DNA of 64,000 nucleotides from the NCBI GenBank assembly GCA_018806915.1, contig JAGKQI010000078.1:1054001-1118000 (forward strand), in the 5' to 3' direction. Each line of letters starts with the position of its first letter. Within the stretch, counting starts at the first letter, position 1. The stretch is from Phytophthora colocasiae. Taxonomy: Eukaryota > Oomycota > Peronosporomycetes > Peronosporales > Peronosporaceae. The position numbers and the translations under genes were made by a program. The notes beneath the pieces were generated by a model. That model was not told where the DNA came from and searched no databases. It saw nothing but the letters and a program-made list of their open reading frames with translations. This document shows positions 11,501-21,836 of the stretch, piece by piece.

Positions 11501-12593
11501 ACAGCGCTTAGCTTCCATCACAGTAGCGTCCCCGTAGCGAAAGGTACACTTGTCCTTGCTGAACTGGGCGACGACTCCTTTCTCGGCCAGCTTCGACACC
11601 GAGATGAGGCTTCCTTCAACTTCTGGGATGTACAGGACATCCGACAGCTTGACAGACTTCCCGTCCATCAGCTTCAACCCGACGGTGCCCTTTGCAACTG
11701 CGTCGATTTTCGAGCCATCCGCGATCGTGATGCGGACTGGCGTCTTCAGCTCCTTCATGGACACAAACTTGTCCCGGACGCTGGTCATGTGCGAACTTGC
11801 ACCAGAGTCGACGAGCCATTCACTCTTGGTCATCGCACTCGTAGCCATGAACGAGAAGTCGTCGGACGCTTCCTCTTGCGCAGCTTGCCCTCGTTCTTGG
11901 TCGGCTTTCTTCTTGCGGCACTCGAACTCTCGGTGCCCTTGCTTCTGCAGTAGAAGCACTTGCCGTTGAAGCGACGCTTGCCCCGAAGTCCTTCTTCTTC
12001 GTAGCGAAAGCCTTCTCTTGAGCCGATGACGATTCATCCGAAGCTTGAACACCAGAGAGAGCTTGAATCGCGTAGGCCAGCGACACGTTTGGCGTATTCT
12101 CGAGGACAGTACATATCATCTTGTACTCGTCCGTCAGACTGCCAAGGAGCAACACGAGCTGGCGAGTCTCATCCAGAGTCTCACCGATCGTCTCCATCTG
12201 GAGGACGATCTCCTTGAACTGATCGACGTGGGAAGCGAACTTGGTCCCGGGCTCCATCTTGAAGTTGTTCAACTTCTTGGTGACGAGAAGCCGGTTCTTG
12301 AGCGTCTTCTTGTTGAAGTGCTCCTCGAGCATCGTCCACGCCTCAGCGGCAGTCAGTGCTCCACGGACGTAGGCTTGGTACGTGAGACTCACGTCTCCAG
12401 CGATAACACCAAGTGCCTTCAGATCGTTGGTCTTCCATTCCGCCGTGGAGCGATCACTCACTTGGTCGAACTCGGGCTTGATGATCTGCGGTAGCAGTCC
12501 CTTCCGAGCAAGCTTCATCCGCATGTTGAACTCCCAGTGGAAGTAGTTGTCTTCCACGAGCTTGTCGATGTTGTCGGCGTAGCTTGGGCTCAT
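8584..12593 (-). pseudogene. Copia B gag-pol (full length, several frameshifts)
   Basis: All Copia domains are present in order from 12593: gag, zinc knuckle, protease, integrase, reverse transcriptase (with YVDD) and RNase H. Breaks are visible. One G is lost near 12000 in gag, so the knuckle falls in another frame, and a base is lost near 11950. There is a frameshift near 10315 between integrase and reverse transcriptase, and a TAA stop near 9367 where element A reads GGTCAAGAA. Further indels lie near 9065-9145 and 8810. It retains the uninterrupted reverse transcriptase site at which element A is broken. Confidence 0.9.
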
Positions 12594-12597
12594 AACC

Positions 12598-12994
12598 AAT
12601 GAGAGTATAGCGAATCGAGGCTTGATAGTGAAGTGAGTAGGAGGAAGTAAATCCAAAAGTGAGTTTATTGAGTTAGCCCGCATTCACTAATCTACCCTTG
12701 TTCTCCTTGAGCTCCCCTTGTAGACCTTTGTGAAACGGGAACGCTTGATGTAACGGGAACGCCTTGTGAAACGGGAACGCTTGATGTAACGGGAACGATT
12801 TGTGCACATCTTGAGATTAGCAAATTGAAGTTCTCGTCCAATCAGAATAGTGTATCCAAGGTAGACCGCCAATCGTATTGCAGCATCCACGCGTCTTCCA
12901 CTGTTGTCCTCACTTGGCACGCGTTGTGCGCGTGAAAGCTGCGTGCTTCGAGGTAGGGACCCAGTATAGGAGACGGCGAAGTGCAATCTCAACA
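12598..12994 (-). repeat. Copia LTR d (5' LTR of element B)
   Basis: The sense sequence begins TGTTGAGATTGC at 12994 and ends CTCTCATT at 12598, one A shorter than its sisters. It is followed by the primer-binding region GGTTATGAGCCC (12597-12586). It lacks one 18-bp unit relative to LTR c of the same element. Confidence 0.88.
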
Positions 12995-12999
12995 ATACC
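12995..12999. repeat. Target site duplication, right (ATACC)
   Basis: Direct repeat of 3320-3324, bounding the Copia composite on the right. Confidence 0.8.
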
Positions 13000-13261
13000 G
13001 GTTCCACGTTTCCAAAGGTATGTGCTGTTCCACGAGGAAGTCGACACCGTTTGCCAATCTCCGAGCGTTGCCTAGATCAAGTGTCTTCAGACTGCTCTTC
13101 AATCTCTCCATGGCACCGCGTGCTTCCGCTGAGATGGCTTCGAGCGGAGGTCTAATCATCAGTTGTTGTCGAGAGTGTGGCAATATCTTCCCTTCCCCGT
13201 CGGACAATCTGTACACGTCCCAGCCCTTGGGACTCAGACTGATGGAATCCGGGTTTGACAA
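12995..13261 (-). pseudogene. Unknown protein, N-terminal part, split by Copia composite
   Basis: The open frame begins with an ATG at 13261 and runs to the Copia edge. It encodes an alpha-helical-looking segment with ERLKSSLKTLDLGNARRL and ends in-frame with the left part at 2954-3319 across the 5-bp target site. No family was recognised. It lies head-to-head with the CRN copy starting at 13403. Confidence 0.5.
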
Positions 13262-13370
13262 TTACGAAGAAATTCACAAAAGAGATGTTGGAGAACTTTT
13301 TGTGCGTTTTCCTACAAAAACTATGAACCTCCGATTGAAGGAAGATGACAAGACACACTCCGATAGTGAA

Positions 13371-13380
13371 GCTCATTCCA
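13371..13380 (+). promoter_or_regulatory. Oomycete-type initiator (GCTCATTCCA) of CRN copy 2
   Basis: GCTCATTCC matches the oomycete initiator consensus (YCAYTYY core) and lies 23 bases before the ATG at 13403. The same CATTCC(AGAATYC) context precedes the other CRN copies on the minus strand, for example 1594-1600, 36617-36623 and 17350-17360. Transcription start has not been measured, so this is a motif-based call. Confidence 0.6.
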
Positions 13381-13402
13381 GAATCCGCCGACTCGAGAGA
13401 AG

Positions 13403-15168
13403 ATGATGAAGCTGTTCTGTGCGATTGTTGGGGTAGAGGGAAATGTGTTTGAGGTGGAAATTGACAATACTAAGGCGGTTTCCGAGTTGAAGGAAGTGGT
13501 CAAGGTGAAGAGCGATGGGAAAATCAAGGCTCCTTCACCAGACCTGCAGCTCTTCCTGGCGAAGACAGAGGAAAACGACTGGTTGTCATATGACGAAGAT
13601 CTGGCCAACAAGCTGCTGCAGAACCGCGTTGACACTTCAAAATTGCAGGCGTTATGACCCACGTGGAAGTTGAACAAAGCTAAAGATCCGCGCTTGTTTG
13701 GGGAAGATGTACCGCTTGGAGAGGATGTGGTTCACGTACTCGTGAGACTTCCTGAGGAGCAATCTGTGCCGAGTCGGACGCGAGTGCACTCCGAAATCGA
13801 AGCTCAGAAGTCGATGAAGAGACTGAAAACGACTGAAGTGAAGAAGTGGGAATGGAAGGAAGAAGAACCGGTGTATTCTAGAGACTCTAGGCTCTTCTTC
13901 GTCAATCGAGAGAAGGCGGTGAAGGACCTCGTCAAATTCCACAAAGTAAATTTCAATCGGGCGAGAGATCGATCTGGCCTAACATGGGTCATTCCGCTTT
14001 TGGACAATGTGTCTGGACTCGGAAAGTCGAGATTTGGTCAAGAGTACATTCGGAGATGCCAGTCGCTAAAGCCTGACACGACAGCGGATGAATTTATGAA
14101 CACTTTATGCAGCTGCCACACGATACCTATCATGTTTGAGAACCACCATGTTCTGGACGAGAATGGTGACTTTGATTATTATCTAGCGTCACAAAGTTTG
14201 ATCGAACGCATCCGAGATTTCTTCGAAGCGAATTATGACGTTTTACCCCACGCTTTCGACAAACTTAAAGATGGGTTCCTCTTGACAAAGTTGACGGAGG
14301 AAGTGGGACCCCTTTTCATAGTGATCGATGAAATCGGCTTGACTTTTGACCACAAAAAACTGGATAATGCTGCGAGGAGAGAACGGTTCTTCAAGTTTTG
14401 CAAAATGTTGCAACCTCTGTTTGAGAATCGGAAACTGTTTTTCCTCATTGCCGGTAGAGCGTCGTTTCTGAATCATGTCGCGAGAAGACCACTAGATGCT
14501 AGTCGTTTCGACTTTATGCGACTTCACCTTCATCTTCTTCCGCCCGAAGCGATCAAGACAGTTATCGAAAATACGCGATGGGAAGCGACATCAAGCGAGA
14601 GTATTAAACATCATCTGAAACTTACTGACAATGAAGTGATGAATCTTTCAGCTCGTCTCGCAGAAACGACATTTAGTCATCCGCGATCGTTGGTGGAGGC
14701 GTTTAAGACGTGCGAATCTTATGACGAACTCTTGAATTACACGCCTAAACCACTTACAGGTGTCGAGTGGAAATGTTTCTTTGAGAAATTGTGGCTGTAT
14801 CGGTCGCCGCTTTACTATCTCATGGAATGCGCACTAGTCAGACAAGAAACAGACTTGTCATTATCCTGGATAGACGACAGAGGCAAGGAGATTACGTACG
14901 AGGAAATAGTGAGTGCGTTCGGCATAAGATGGGAGGGGAGCATGGAGAATGCGCTGTTGTATATGCCGGCGTACATACAAAAACCGATTCTGGCAGCCGT
15001 GTTCAAAGTCAAAGAGCTGCTGCAGAAGGTTGTACCTGCCATTTCCCACCTTTCGATCGACTATCCTGACGTGTTCGAGATGCTCTGTTTGAATCGATTT
15101 CAAGAGATGTTTTCGAGTGAAGGTTGTCCACACGAGGTGCTCCCTAGTTTCTTTACGAAAAAGCAACG
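13403..15168 (+). pseudogene. CRN effector pseudogene, copy 2 (inverted, nonsense, 3' truncated)
   Basis: It starts MMKLFCAIVG, with LQLFLAK and HVLVRLP intact, then GLGKS and LFIVIDEIG in the NTPase-like body. A TGA at 13655-13657 replaces the conserved Trp codon of LWPTW, with the frame open before and after it. The same substitution is found in copy 4 (31214-31216). It is the only CRN on the plus strand. Homology stops at about 15168, within the sequence that corresponds to TEKQR in full copies, and unrelated ankyrin-gene DNA follows, so the last ~190 codons are missing. Confidence 0.9.
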
Positions 15169-15183
15169 TGGTTCAATGGTTCC

Positions 15184-15835
15184 ATGAGAACACCAATGCA
15201 AGTTGCAATGGATGGGGCTGCGATGGAAGGTGACCTCGACATGGTAAAGTGGCTCCACTCCAATAGAACGGAAGGTTGTACAACCGATGCTATGGATTAT
15301 GCCGCTGGAAACGGACACCTAGACGTGGTGAAGTGGCTTCATCTCAAAAGAAAGGAGGTTTGTACAACTCACGCCATGGATTATGCTGCTAGAAATGGAC
15401 ATCGGTGCGGTGGAATGGCTGCATGCGAATCGATCGGAGGGCTGCACCACGCAAGCGATGGATAAAGCAGCACAAAACAATCACCTTGCAGTGCTAAAGT
15501 GGCTCGACCAAAACCGGACAGAAGGGTTTACGGACAAAGCCATACGCGGTGCAGTTCGTATGTACAACTTGGAAGTACTTGAGTGGCTTTACTCTCGTCA
15601 ACCTGAGCTTTGTCGAATTACTGCAGTGAATTGTGCAAACAACCTGCTAGCTTGCTGTTCCCACGTTGGTATTCTGTGGTTTTTGTACCAGAATTGCCGT
15701 GAGTGCTGCTTAATTGAGACTCTGAAGAAGGCTCTTGTTGCTACACGTAAGCGATTCGAGTTTGCGGAATGGGCGTACGTTCACCACCGGCACGAGTTCG
15801 AGCAGACTGTTGCAGAACCCTTATTTACTGACTGA
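15184..15835 (+). pseudogene. Ankyrin-repeat protein, broken
   Basis: Repeats of about 33 residues with the oomycete-style pattern (VVKWLH..R.EGCTT.AMD.AA.NGHL) are readable in two frames: 15184-15465 and 15383-15835. Two bases are missing near 15402 (GGACATCGGTGCG where GHLGAVEWLH needs more), which breaks the frame. The downstream half contains four to five more divergent repeats and stops at 15833-15835. Start and promoter are missing because the CRN copy 2 breakpoint lies just upstream. Ankyrin repeats mediate protein binding; no specific partner can be inferred. Confidence 0.75.
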
Positions 15836-15946
15836 GTATATTGACATTTGCTCGGCAATTGACACACTTAATCTTTGTATTTGTTGCTCATTGCTAGTTC
15901 TTTCAATTTTAATATCGAAAACCGACTCATTAAGGGTTTGCCAACG

Positions 15947-17341
15947 TTAGATAGCCTCTTGGAGCTCCTTGTAGCTAACATTTCGGTTAATAATGTACGT
16001 AAGGAGATCGTCATAAGAATCACACTTTTCGAACGCACCTAGCAACAATCGAGGATGACCAAATGTCGTGTCAAAGAGGTAATTGGCAGCTTTCGTCACT
16101 TGATCCTCCGTAAGTTGCAAATGATCCTGGATACTCGCGCTCTTTGTTACTTCCCATCGCGTTTTCTTGATGATTGTCTGGATCGAATCCCACCCAAGAG
16201 GACAAAGATCAAGGTGCTCGAGCACGAAGCGACTATTGAACACCCCGTTCCTCGTAACATGATCCAGGAATGACGCTTTACCGGCAATTACAAAAAACAG
16301 TTTCCGATTGTGAAACAGCGGTTGCAGCATTTCGCAAAATTGGAAGAACTTCTTTCTCCTCGCACCATCATCCAGTTTGCCGTGGTTAAAAGTCAAACCA
16401 ATTTCATCAATCACTATGAAAAGGGGCCCCACTTCCTCCGTTAACCTTTTCAAAAGGGTCACATATCCATTTTCGAGGTTGTCGAAAGCGTGAGGTAAAA
16501 CACCATAGTTAGCTTTGAAGAATTCCCAGATGCGTTTAATCAAACTTCGTGACGCTTGGCGCACTTGAAAGTCGCCATTGTCGTCAAGAACGTCCATGTG
16601 ATTTAACGTGATAGGTATCGTGTGGCAGCTTCGTAAAGTGTCCATAAATCCATCCATTCGCCAGTCAGGCTTCAGTGACTGGCATTCACGAATGTACTCT
16701 TGACCAAACGCAGACTTCCCGAGTCCTCGGCCATTGCTCAGGAGTGGAATCACCCATAAACCACCAGATCGTAGCTTCGCACGGTAGAAATTTTTTTTGT
16801 GAAATTTGACCAGGTCCTTCACCGCCTTCTCACGATTTACGAAGAAGAGTTGGCGGTCCCTAGAATACACCGGTTCTTCTTCCTTCCATTCCCACTTCTC
16901 CACTTCAGTAGTTTTCAGTCTCTTTGCCTGTCTCTGATCTTCAATTTCTGAGTGCAATCGCGTCTGACTCAACACAGATTTCTCCTCAGGAAATTTCACG
17001 AGTACGTGAACCACATCTTCTCCAAGCGACACTTGTTCCCCAAACAACTGCGGATTTTTTTCTCTGTTCAACTTCCATATTGGCCACAACTCCTGTAGTT
17101 TTGAAGTGTCAACACGGTTCTCCAGCAGCATCTTGACCAGATCGTCGTCATATGTCAACCACACGCCACCCTTCGTCTTCGCCAGGAAAAGTTGTAGCTT
17201 GTCAGCATCGACACCCGTGAAGTCGTTCTTCATCTTCTTCTTGATCGCTTCCTTCAACGCGTAAACCGACATTCTCTCATCAATTATCACCTCAAACGCG
17301 CTCCCTTGCGCACCAACAATCGCACAGAACAGGTTGAGCAT
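15947..17341 (-). CDS. CRN effector, short form (copy 3)
   Basis: A single open frame of 464 codons starts at MLNLFCAIVG (17341). An upstream in-frame ATG at 17413 exists but lies before an initiator-like CTCATTCCAGAATTC, so the inner start is preferred. It has LQLFLAK at about residues 52-58, HVLVKFP near 118, the P-loop-like GRGLGKS near 210, Walker B LFIVIDEIG near 310 and AGKASFL near 355. It ends soon after the TRWEVTK...TTFGHPR segment, so it lacks the ~300-residue C-terminal part of copies 5 and 6. It is also the most divergent copy. It could be a complete short CRN or a truncated one; no disabling change is visible. Confidence 0.8.
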   Translation of the reverse strand: MLNLFCAIVGAQGSAFEVIIDERMSVYALKEAIKKKMKNDFTGVDADKLQLFLAKTKGGVWLTYDDDLVKMLLENRVDTSKLQELWPIWKLNREKNPQLFGEQVSLGEDVVHVLVKFPEEKSVLSQTRLHSEIEDQRQAKRLKTTEVEKWEWKEEEPVYSRDRQLFFVNREKAVKDLVKFHKKNFYRAKLRSGGLWVIPLLSNGRGLGKSAFGQEYIRECQSLKPDWRMDGFMDTLRSCHTIPITLNHMDVLDDNGDFQVRQASRSLIKRIWEFFKANYGVLPHAFDNLENGYVTLLKRLTEEVGPLFIVIDEIGLTFNHGKLDDGARRKKFFQFCEMLQPLFHNRKLFFVIAGKASFLDHVTRNGVFNSRFVLEHLDLCPLGWDSIQTIIKKTRWEVTKSASIQDHLQLTEDQVTKAANYLFDTTFGHPRLLLGAFEKCDSYDDLLTYIINRNVSYKELQEAI

Positions 17342-17472
17342 GTTTGCATCAAGGGGGAATTCTGGAATGAGAAGGTAAAATTGGCCAACTGTAGCTCTGT
17401 TCCCCTCATTCATGATAGTTTGCCTCTGTCATTATATTTTTCTAGGATCACACACAGAATCCTCCGAAAAAT

Positions 17473-17492
17473 CTAAACAGTGTTGGTCACTT
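17473..17492. repeat. LINE target site duplication, 5' copy
   Basis: The 20-mer ctaaacagtgttggtcactt recurs exactly at 26879-26898. Such long direct repeats are typical of target-primed reverse transcription by LINEs. Confidence 0.85.
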
Positions 17493-17675
17493 CCGAATTT
17501 GCGACCGGTCGTTCACTTCGATCTGCCGCACAAGAACAAATCAGTGGTGCGTGGGAGTGCATCACCTAGCAGTATTGAGATCAGCTTTCCAGCGACTCTT
17601 CAACGACTCGACCTTGATTGACTATACGATCCTCTATTTGAAGCATTGCGATCTTCCTGAAAGTCGTAACGCAAC

Positions 17676-19831
17676 ATGGGGGCTAGTGGAGATCCTCCTG
17701 ATCCAGGTGCGCTGAAAAGCGCTTCTGAAGCTGCTTTAGCAGAGAACCCTCCAAGAGATAAGTCCGGTAAACAAGGAAATACAACCGAAGAGATGAAGGT
17801 TGCGAAAAGCGATTTGGGGGGAACCAGAGCAGACGAAGAAAATCAACGCTCAAGTCTACGACGAAGTCGAAGATGTGTGGGAGACAAAGCATAGTTCCCT
17901 GTCATTTGAAGCTATGTATGAAAAATTGCTGGAGTGTAGAACACAAGACAGCGTGGGAACAAGAGTACCACGAAGAGGGACTGGTGCAGAACATGTTTTC
18001 CAGTGTGTTTTACAGCAAAAGAAGACAGAGTTGCCTGAGGAAAAAGCACACTATCCCAATCTTGAGAATGAGGAGATCATGCAACTGCTGCGACTGTTTT
18101 GATACGCTGGTTAGTCAACACGATGGTACGATCCAACAATGGCAACGGATGCTTCCGGGATATTGCAGTATCGGTCTACAATAGCAGAAGTACTTTTGTT
18201 GGATATTATTCAGTTGAAGGAAAGTAACCTCAAAGTGCAGCGCGCCCAAACTGAGAATCCCTGGTCGCACAATCCGCTCCTGAGCCCAACCCAGCGGATA
18301 CGGACGATCCTATGGAAGAAAAGCCGTCTACCATTGTCCAGTTCAAAACGGATGTATATTCATCTGAAGAGATCGCAACTATGCGGAGAGAGTTCGAAAC
18401 CCCCTACGACTTTCCAACGGAACTAAGAGCACCTACAGAAGTGGAGGAACGTATTGTACAGGGAATGCTAGAAGGCACTATACTCAGCGCAGTCATTACC
18501 ACAGTTTCTGAAGCGAACGGCGGATAATACTATGTTGAGGCTAATCCAGAACACCATACATGCTCAGAGTGGAGGGTGAGCTGTTGTTCCGTCTACCAAA
18601 CCAATTCCCGGTGTATGCAGACTTCCAAACCCGTGAAAGGCTGTGCAATGCCATGCTACAGGGCGCAAAACGCAGAGACTTTGATTTAGGAGAGCTCACG
18701 CAAATGCTGGGAGAGACTAAACAGGTATGCTATAACGCTCAACAGCACTCAGTACACCTGATTTTCTGGACTCGAGAAGCAGCTAATAAATGGGCAAGGG
18801 TTTATAAATCGGTGCCATTTCGTAGCAGACGATTCTTGCTCACTAACGCACACCCGGACGATATACTGGAGGATGGGTCAGTGGAAGAGGAACAAGCTGC
18901 AAGGGTGTGGAGTCGCCAAGAGGTCGAGATGGATTGACGAACGAACGTCAACATGAGTCGCTACAAAGTGAAGCTTCTCAATGTTTCGCGATTTCTGGAC
19001 GAAGCTGGGTTGGACGCCTACATAAGGTCCAAGTTCAACGAAGAATTTACGACATTTCAAGAGCCAAAATGGGGAAGACAGACGTTCCAAACAGGAGCTT
19101 GGGAGATTTACTTCAAGTCTCCGGCTTGCCCAGCGTTTCTGGATGGAATTCGCTTTATCAATTGGGTTGGAACTAAAATATTAGTCCATCACGCAGGAAA
19201 TAACCCAGCACCACCCTGCTATAACTGTGGAAGGCCTGGTCACACTGTTGCGCAATGTAGAGCATCATCTGATCACTGGAAAGCAGAAAGTAGCTGCCTG
19301 ACAGTGACAGCAACGGAGCTTAAGCTACTGAAAAAAGGAAAATCCACAGTAACCAGCTTTGAAGAGCTTCAGCATATGTGGAAGGCATTACAAGAGCGGA
19401 AAATGGAGAACGAGGGGGCAGCAGGTGCTCAGGAAACGCAGGAGTATTCTCAGAAGGAGCGAGACACGGCCGAGGAGAAGAAATCGACGCAGGACGAGCA
19501 ACAAGGAGAGGATCGGAAATGGTTTATGCCAAAGTCACAAGGGCGACGAGGCAAAGCAACAAAACCGTTTGTACGTGATTATATGAAAACAAATGCAGAA
19601 AACCCAGAAACAAATGTATCAGAGAACCAGGAAGATATCGATTTAGTTAGTGAGGATGGATCACAGATGGAATCTGCAGAGGAGGGACAAGGCGAGCTCG
19701 GCAGAACCGAGAAACATCAGACGTCCCCAAGCACTCTCACGACAGCAGAGACTAATCATGGAGGCGCTAGCTCGACGGGACCAACAGCCAAACTGGGAGC
19801 TAACGAGATGTCTTCAAGAGTTGGACATTGA
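17676..19831 (+). pseudogene. LINE ORF1-like protein with CCHC zinc finger (broken)
   Basis: Coding signal begins with an ATG at 17676 and continues with frame changes near 17830, 17960, 18010, 18300 and 18545. From 18560 it reads cleanly apart from a TGA at 18935-18937. The 18953-19831 part contains a CX2CX4HX4C finger (CYNCGRPGHTVAQC, about 19219-19260) after an RNA-binding-like fold, then a Glu/Gln/Lys-rich tail. By family analogy this is the nucleic-acid chaperone of the LINE particle. Its end overlaps the next reading frame by 74 bases. Confidence 0.75.
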
Positions 19832-20648
19832 GAGCCTAGATCTCTCCACGGAGTCGGGGCAGAGAGTAATAGACGCTTGTGGTCTATTCCCCACTATGAC
19901 ACCAGCAACTGGAAACTGCCAGTATTTCGCGATTGCAATGGCCTTGCTATCTGAAACTTTCAGGACGTCTGAAGGAACCGCGGCAATCGAGAGTATTACT
20001 GCGAAATTGAAAAAGGGTATGGTGATGGCATTATCCCATGGGTATGAAGAAGAGTATCCCCATGAGAATCGAAAGGCGCTCCTACAGAGGTGGGTCGATC
20101 AAGCAGCTGAATTGACAGTGGACGAATCCAAGAGGATGTTGATGGAACAGGTAGAGGATATCTGTTCAACTAGCTCAAAACGTACATCTTTCCTAGCGAA
20201 AACACTTTGGGGATCCGAGCTAACCTTATGGCTTACGTGTAAACTCCTGAAACGACCCATTTACGTTATTGTAGCACGGGATGGTCTACAATGTCCCAGT
20301 TTTCAAGTGTTTGAACCACTCAAGCGAACAACCGCAGAATTCGAGATTGAAACAGCAGGGGAATTCAAAATCGAGCCGAAAGAATGGTTAAAGCGTTTAC
20401 AGCATCAGTGTAAACATCCGACAGTCACCCAGCACCTTCCAATTGTTCTCCAATACGGAACACAGCATTACTCCTGGCTAAAATTTGGACAGGAAGAAAA
20501 CGTACAAATGGAGGATAACGTGGAAACACTTCCAATAGCGCTGAGTGAGGGGAGTGAAAAGAAGAAGCGTTCGTTGGCGGATATGGCAGAAGGGTTGCAG
20601 AAGTGTACAACAGGAGGATCTATCTCCAGGAGAAATCGAGCAGAATGA
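19758..20648 (+). CDS. LINE-encoded OTU-like cysteine protease region
   Basis: The ATG at 19758 gives 296 codons. TGNCQYFAIAMAL (residues 51-63) fits the OTU nucleophile block with Cys54. WGSELTLWLTCKLLKRPIYVI (near 155-175) fits the central OTU block. QHYSWL at about residues 235-240 supplies the expected catalytic His. The usual Asp before the GNC is Thr here. OTU domains are deubiquitinase-type proteases. Some non-LTR lineages (Dualen/RandI) are known to carry one, presumably for processing or for evading degradation. In this copy the frame ends at 20648 and homologous coding resumes in other frames, so it was probably part of a longer ORF2. Confidence 0.7.
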   Translation: MEALARRDQQPNWELTRCLQELDIESLDLSTESGQRVIDACGLFPTMTPATGNCQYFAIAMALLSETFRTSEGTAAIESITAKLKKGMVMALSHGYEEEYPHENRKALLQRWVDQAAELTVDESKRMLMEQVEDICSTSSKRTSFLAKTLWGSELTLWLTCKLLKRPIYVIVARDGLQCPSFQVFEPLKRTTAEFEIETAGEFKIEPKEWLKRLQHQCKHPTVTQHLPIVLQYGTQHYSWLKFGQEENVQMEDNVETLPIALSEGSEKKKRSLADMAEGLQKCTTGGSISRRNRAE

Positions 20649-21834
20649 GGTAGCCTCAATGGAATCGCTTTCTAGAAACATGACTGAGCAGCTTGAGAAA
20701 GCTATAAATCAACAAGGACTCACGACTCAAGATCGCCAAGAGCTCCAAAGTATTATCAGTGGAGGACCCCGGAAGGAAGACCAACTGGAGATTTCAAAAC
20801 TGGGAGCTACAAGGTTATCCCCAGCGGTACAAAAACTTCCTGATCGGACTGGACTGGGACGACCGTCCTCAAGTAGAACTCATGGAGTTCATGGCTGCAA
20901 CAAAAGTTGAAACGCTGAAAATGTGGCAGCAGAATCTGCTTGACGAGGACATGGCAAGTGACGCTTCTCCGAACAACAGTGATGTAGAAATGGATGAAAC
21001 AGAAGAGATTCAAGCAATCTTCGAGGATTACAAAGGAGAACTGTCCACAAGAACCGGATCCTCCGGACGATATACCTGTTGCAGACTATCGAAGACGGTT
21101 TGCTCTTCACAGGATATCTACAAGTGAAAGGCGTCGAGAGGAACACATTCAAAGGAGCACTGGAATGGTCTAGCGGGGAATGGAAAACCTTCAGCAGCTT
21201 AATTTTTCCAGCACTACCAGCAGACTCACCAGTGTGGAGAAATGCAGTGAAAGCACACCCATTCAAGTTGTTGCACAGTTTACAAACAGTCGATTCCCCG
21301 GAATTTGTGCTGCGATCTGTAAATGCGAGTATTCTACAAGAATGGACCCGAAAAATCCGGATCGACTGCCTACACCATGGACTGGTCACATTGCGTGACT
21401 TGCAGGGAGATGATTCCAGCAAAGATCAGTTGAACGAGACTATTAACTATTTGGTGGCTGAAAGAGATGAAATGGTCAACGATTCGTACATCCACGGACG
21501 GGACTTATGGGCCCAGCTTCGACAGTACAAACCTGAAAGAGTGGGGCTGCTTAAACTCTGCAAGAGAGCACAGGCAGGTCAACTAGCGAGGCTAATAGTT
21601 GCAGCATATTCTTATGCACCTGAACTGGCAGTGATGAACGGACAGCAGCTACCTCAAGGAAGAATTGACGGTCCCTCCTTGGTGAAACGATTACTCCACG
21701 CTTTTAAGGAACATGAAGAACTCAAGAAAGTTTGGTACAGGGCTGATCCAGACGGTAACTTGGCGGTGTTTGAGTCGACGATTGCTACATTGTCTCTAAA
21801 TCTGCAGGAGCAGGTTGAGACAATGGAGGAATAG
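20649..21834 (+). pseudogene. LINE linker region between OTU and endonuclease
   Basis: Coding-like text shifts through three frames: 20600-20760, then 20765-21060, then 21079-21834 (251 codons ending in TAG). The acidic stretch DETEEIQAIFEDYKGEL and a helical domain of about 230 residues are visible. No known family was recognised. The TAG at 21832-21834 is two bases before the ATG of the endonuclease frame, suggesting either a frameshift or coupled reinitiation. Confidence 0.55.
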
Positions 21835-21836
21835 GT

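Larger units (their letters stand above)
3325..12994. mobile_element. Composite of two Copia LTR retrotransposons
   Basis: Four LTR copies are present: 3325-3740 (-), 4686-5083 (+), 8161-8576 (-) and 12598-12994 (-). Element B (8161-12994, minus strand) has both LTRs and a full but broken gag-pol. Element A is split inside reverse transcriptase. Its C-terminal part lies at 3741-4680 on the minus strand. Its 5' LTR, gag, protease, integrase and the first half of reverse transcriptase lie at 4686-8160 on the plus strand. At both internal joints an exact LTR end abuts the same reverse transcriptase site, with a 5-bp duplication (CGCGT at 8156-8160; its near-copy ACCCG, i.e. CGGGT on the other strand, at 4681-4685). 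Confidence 0.85.
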
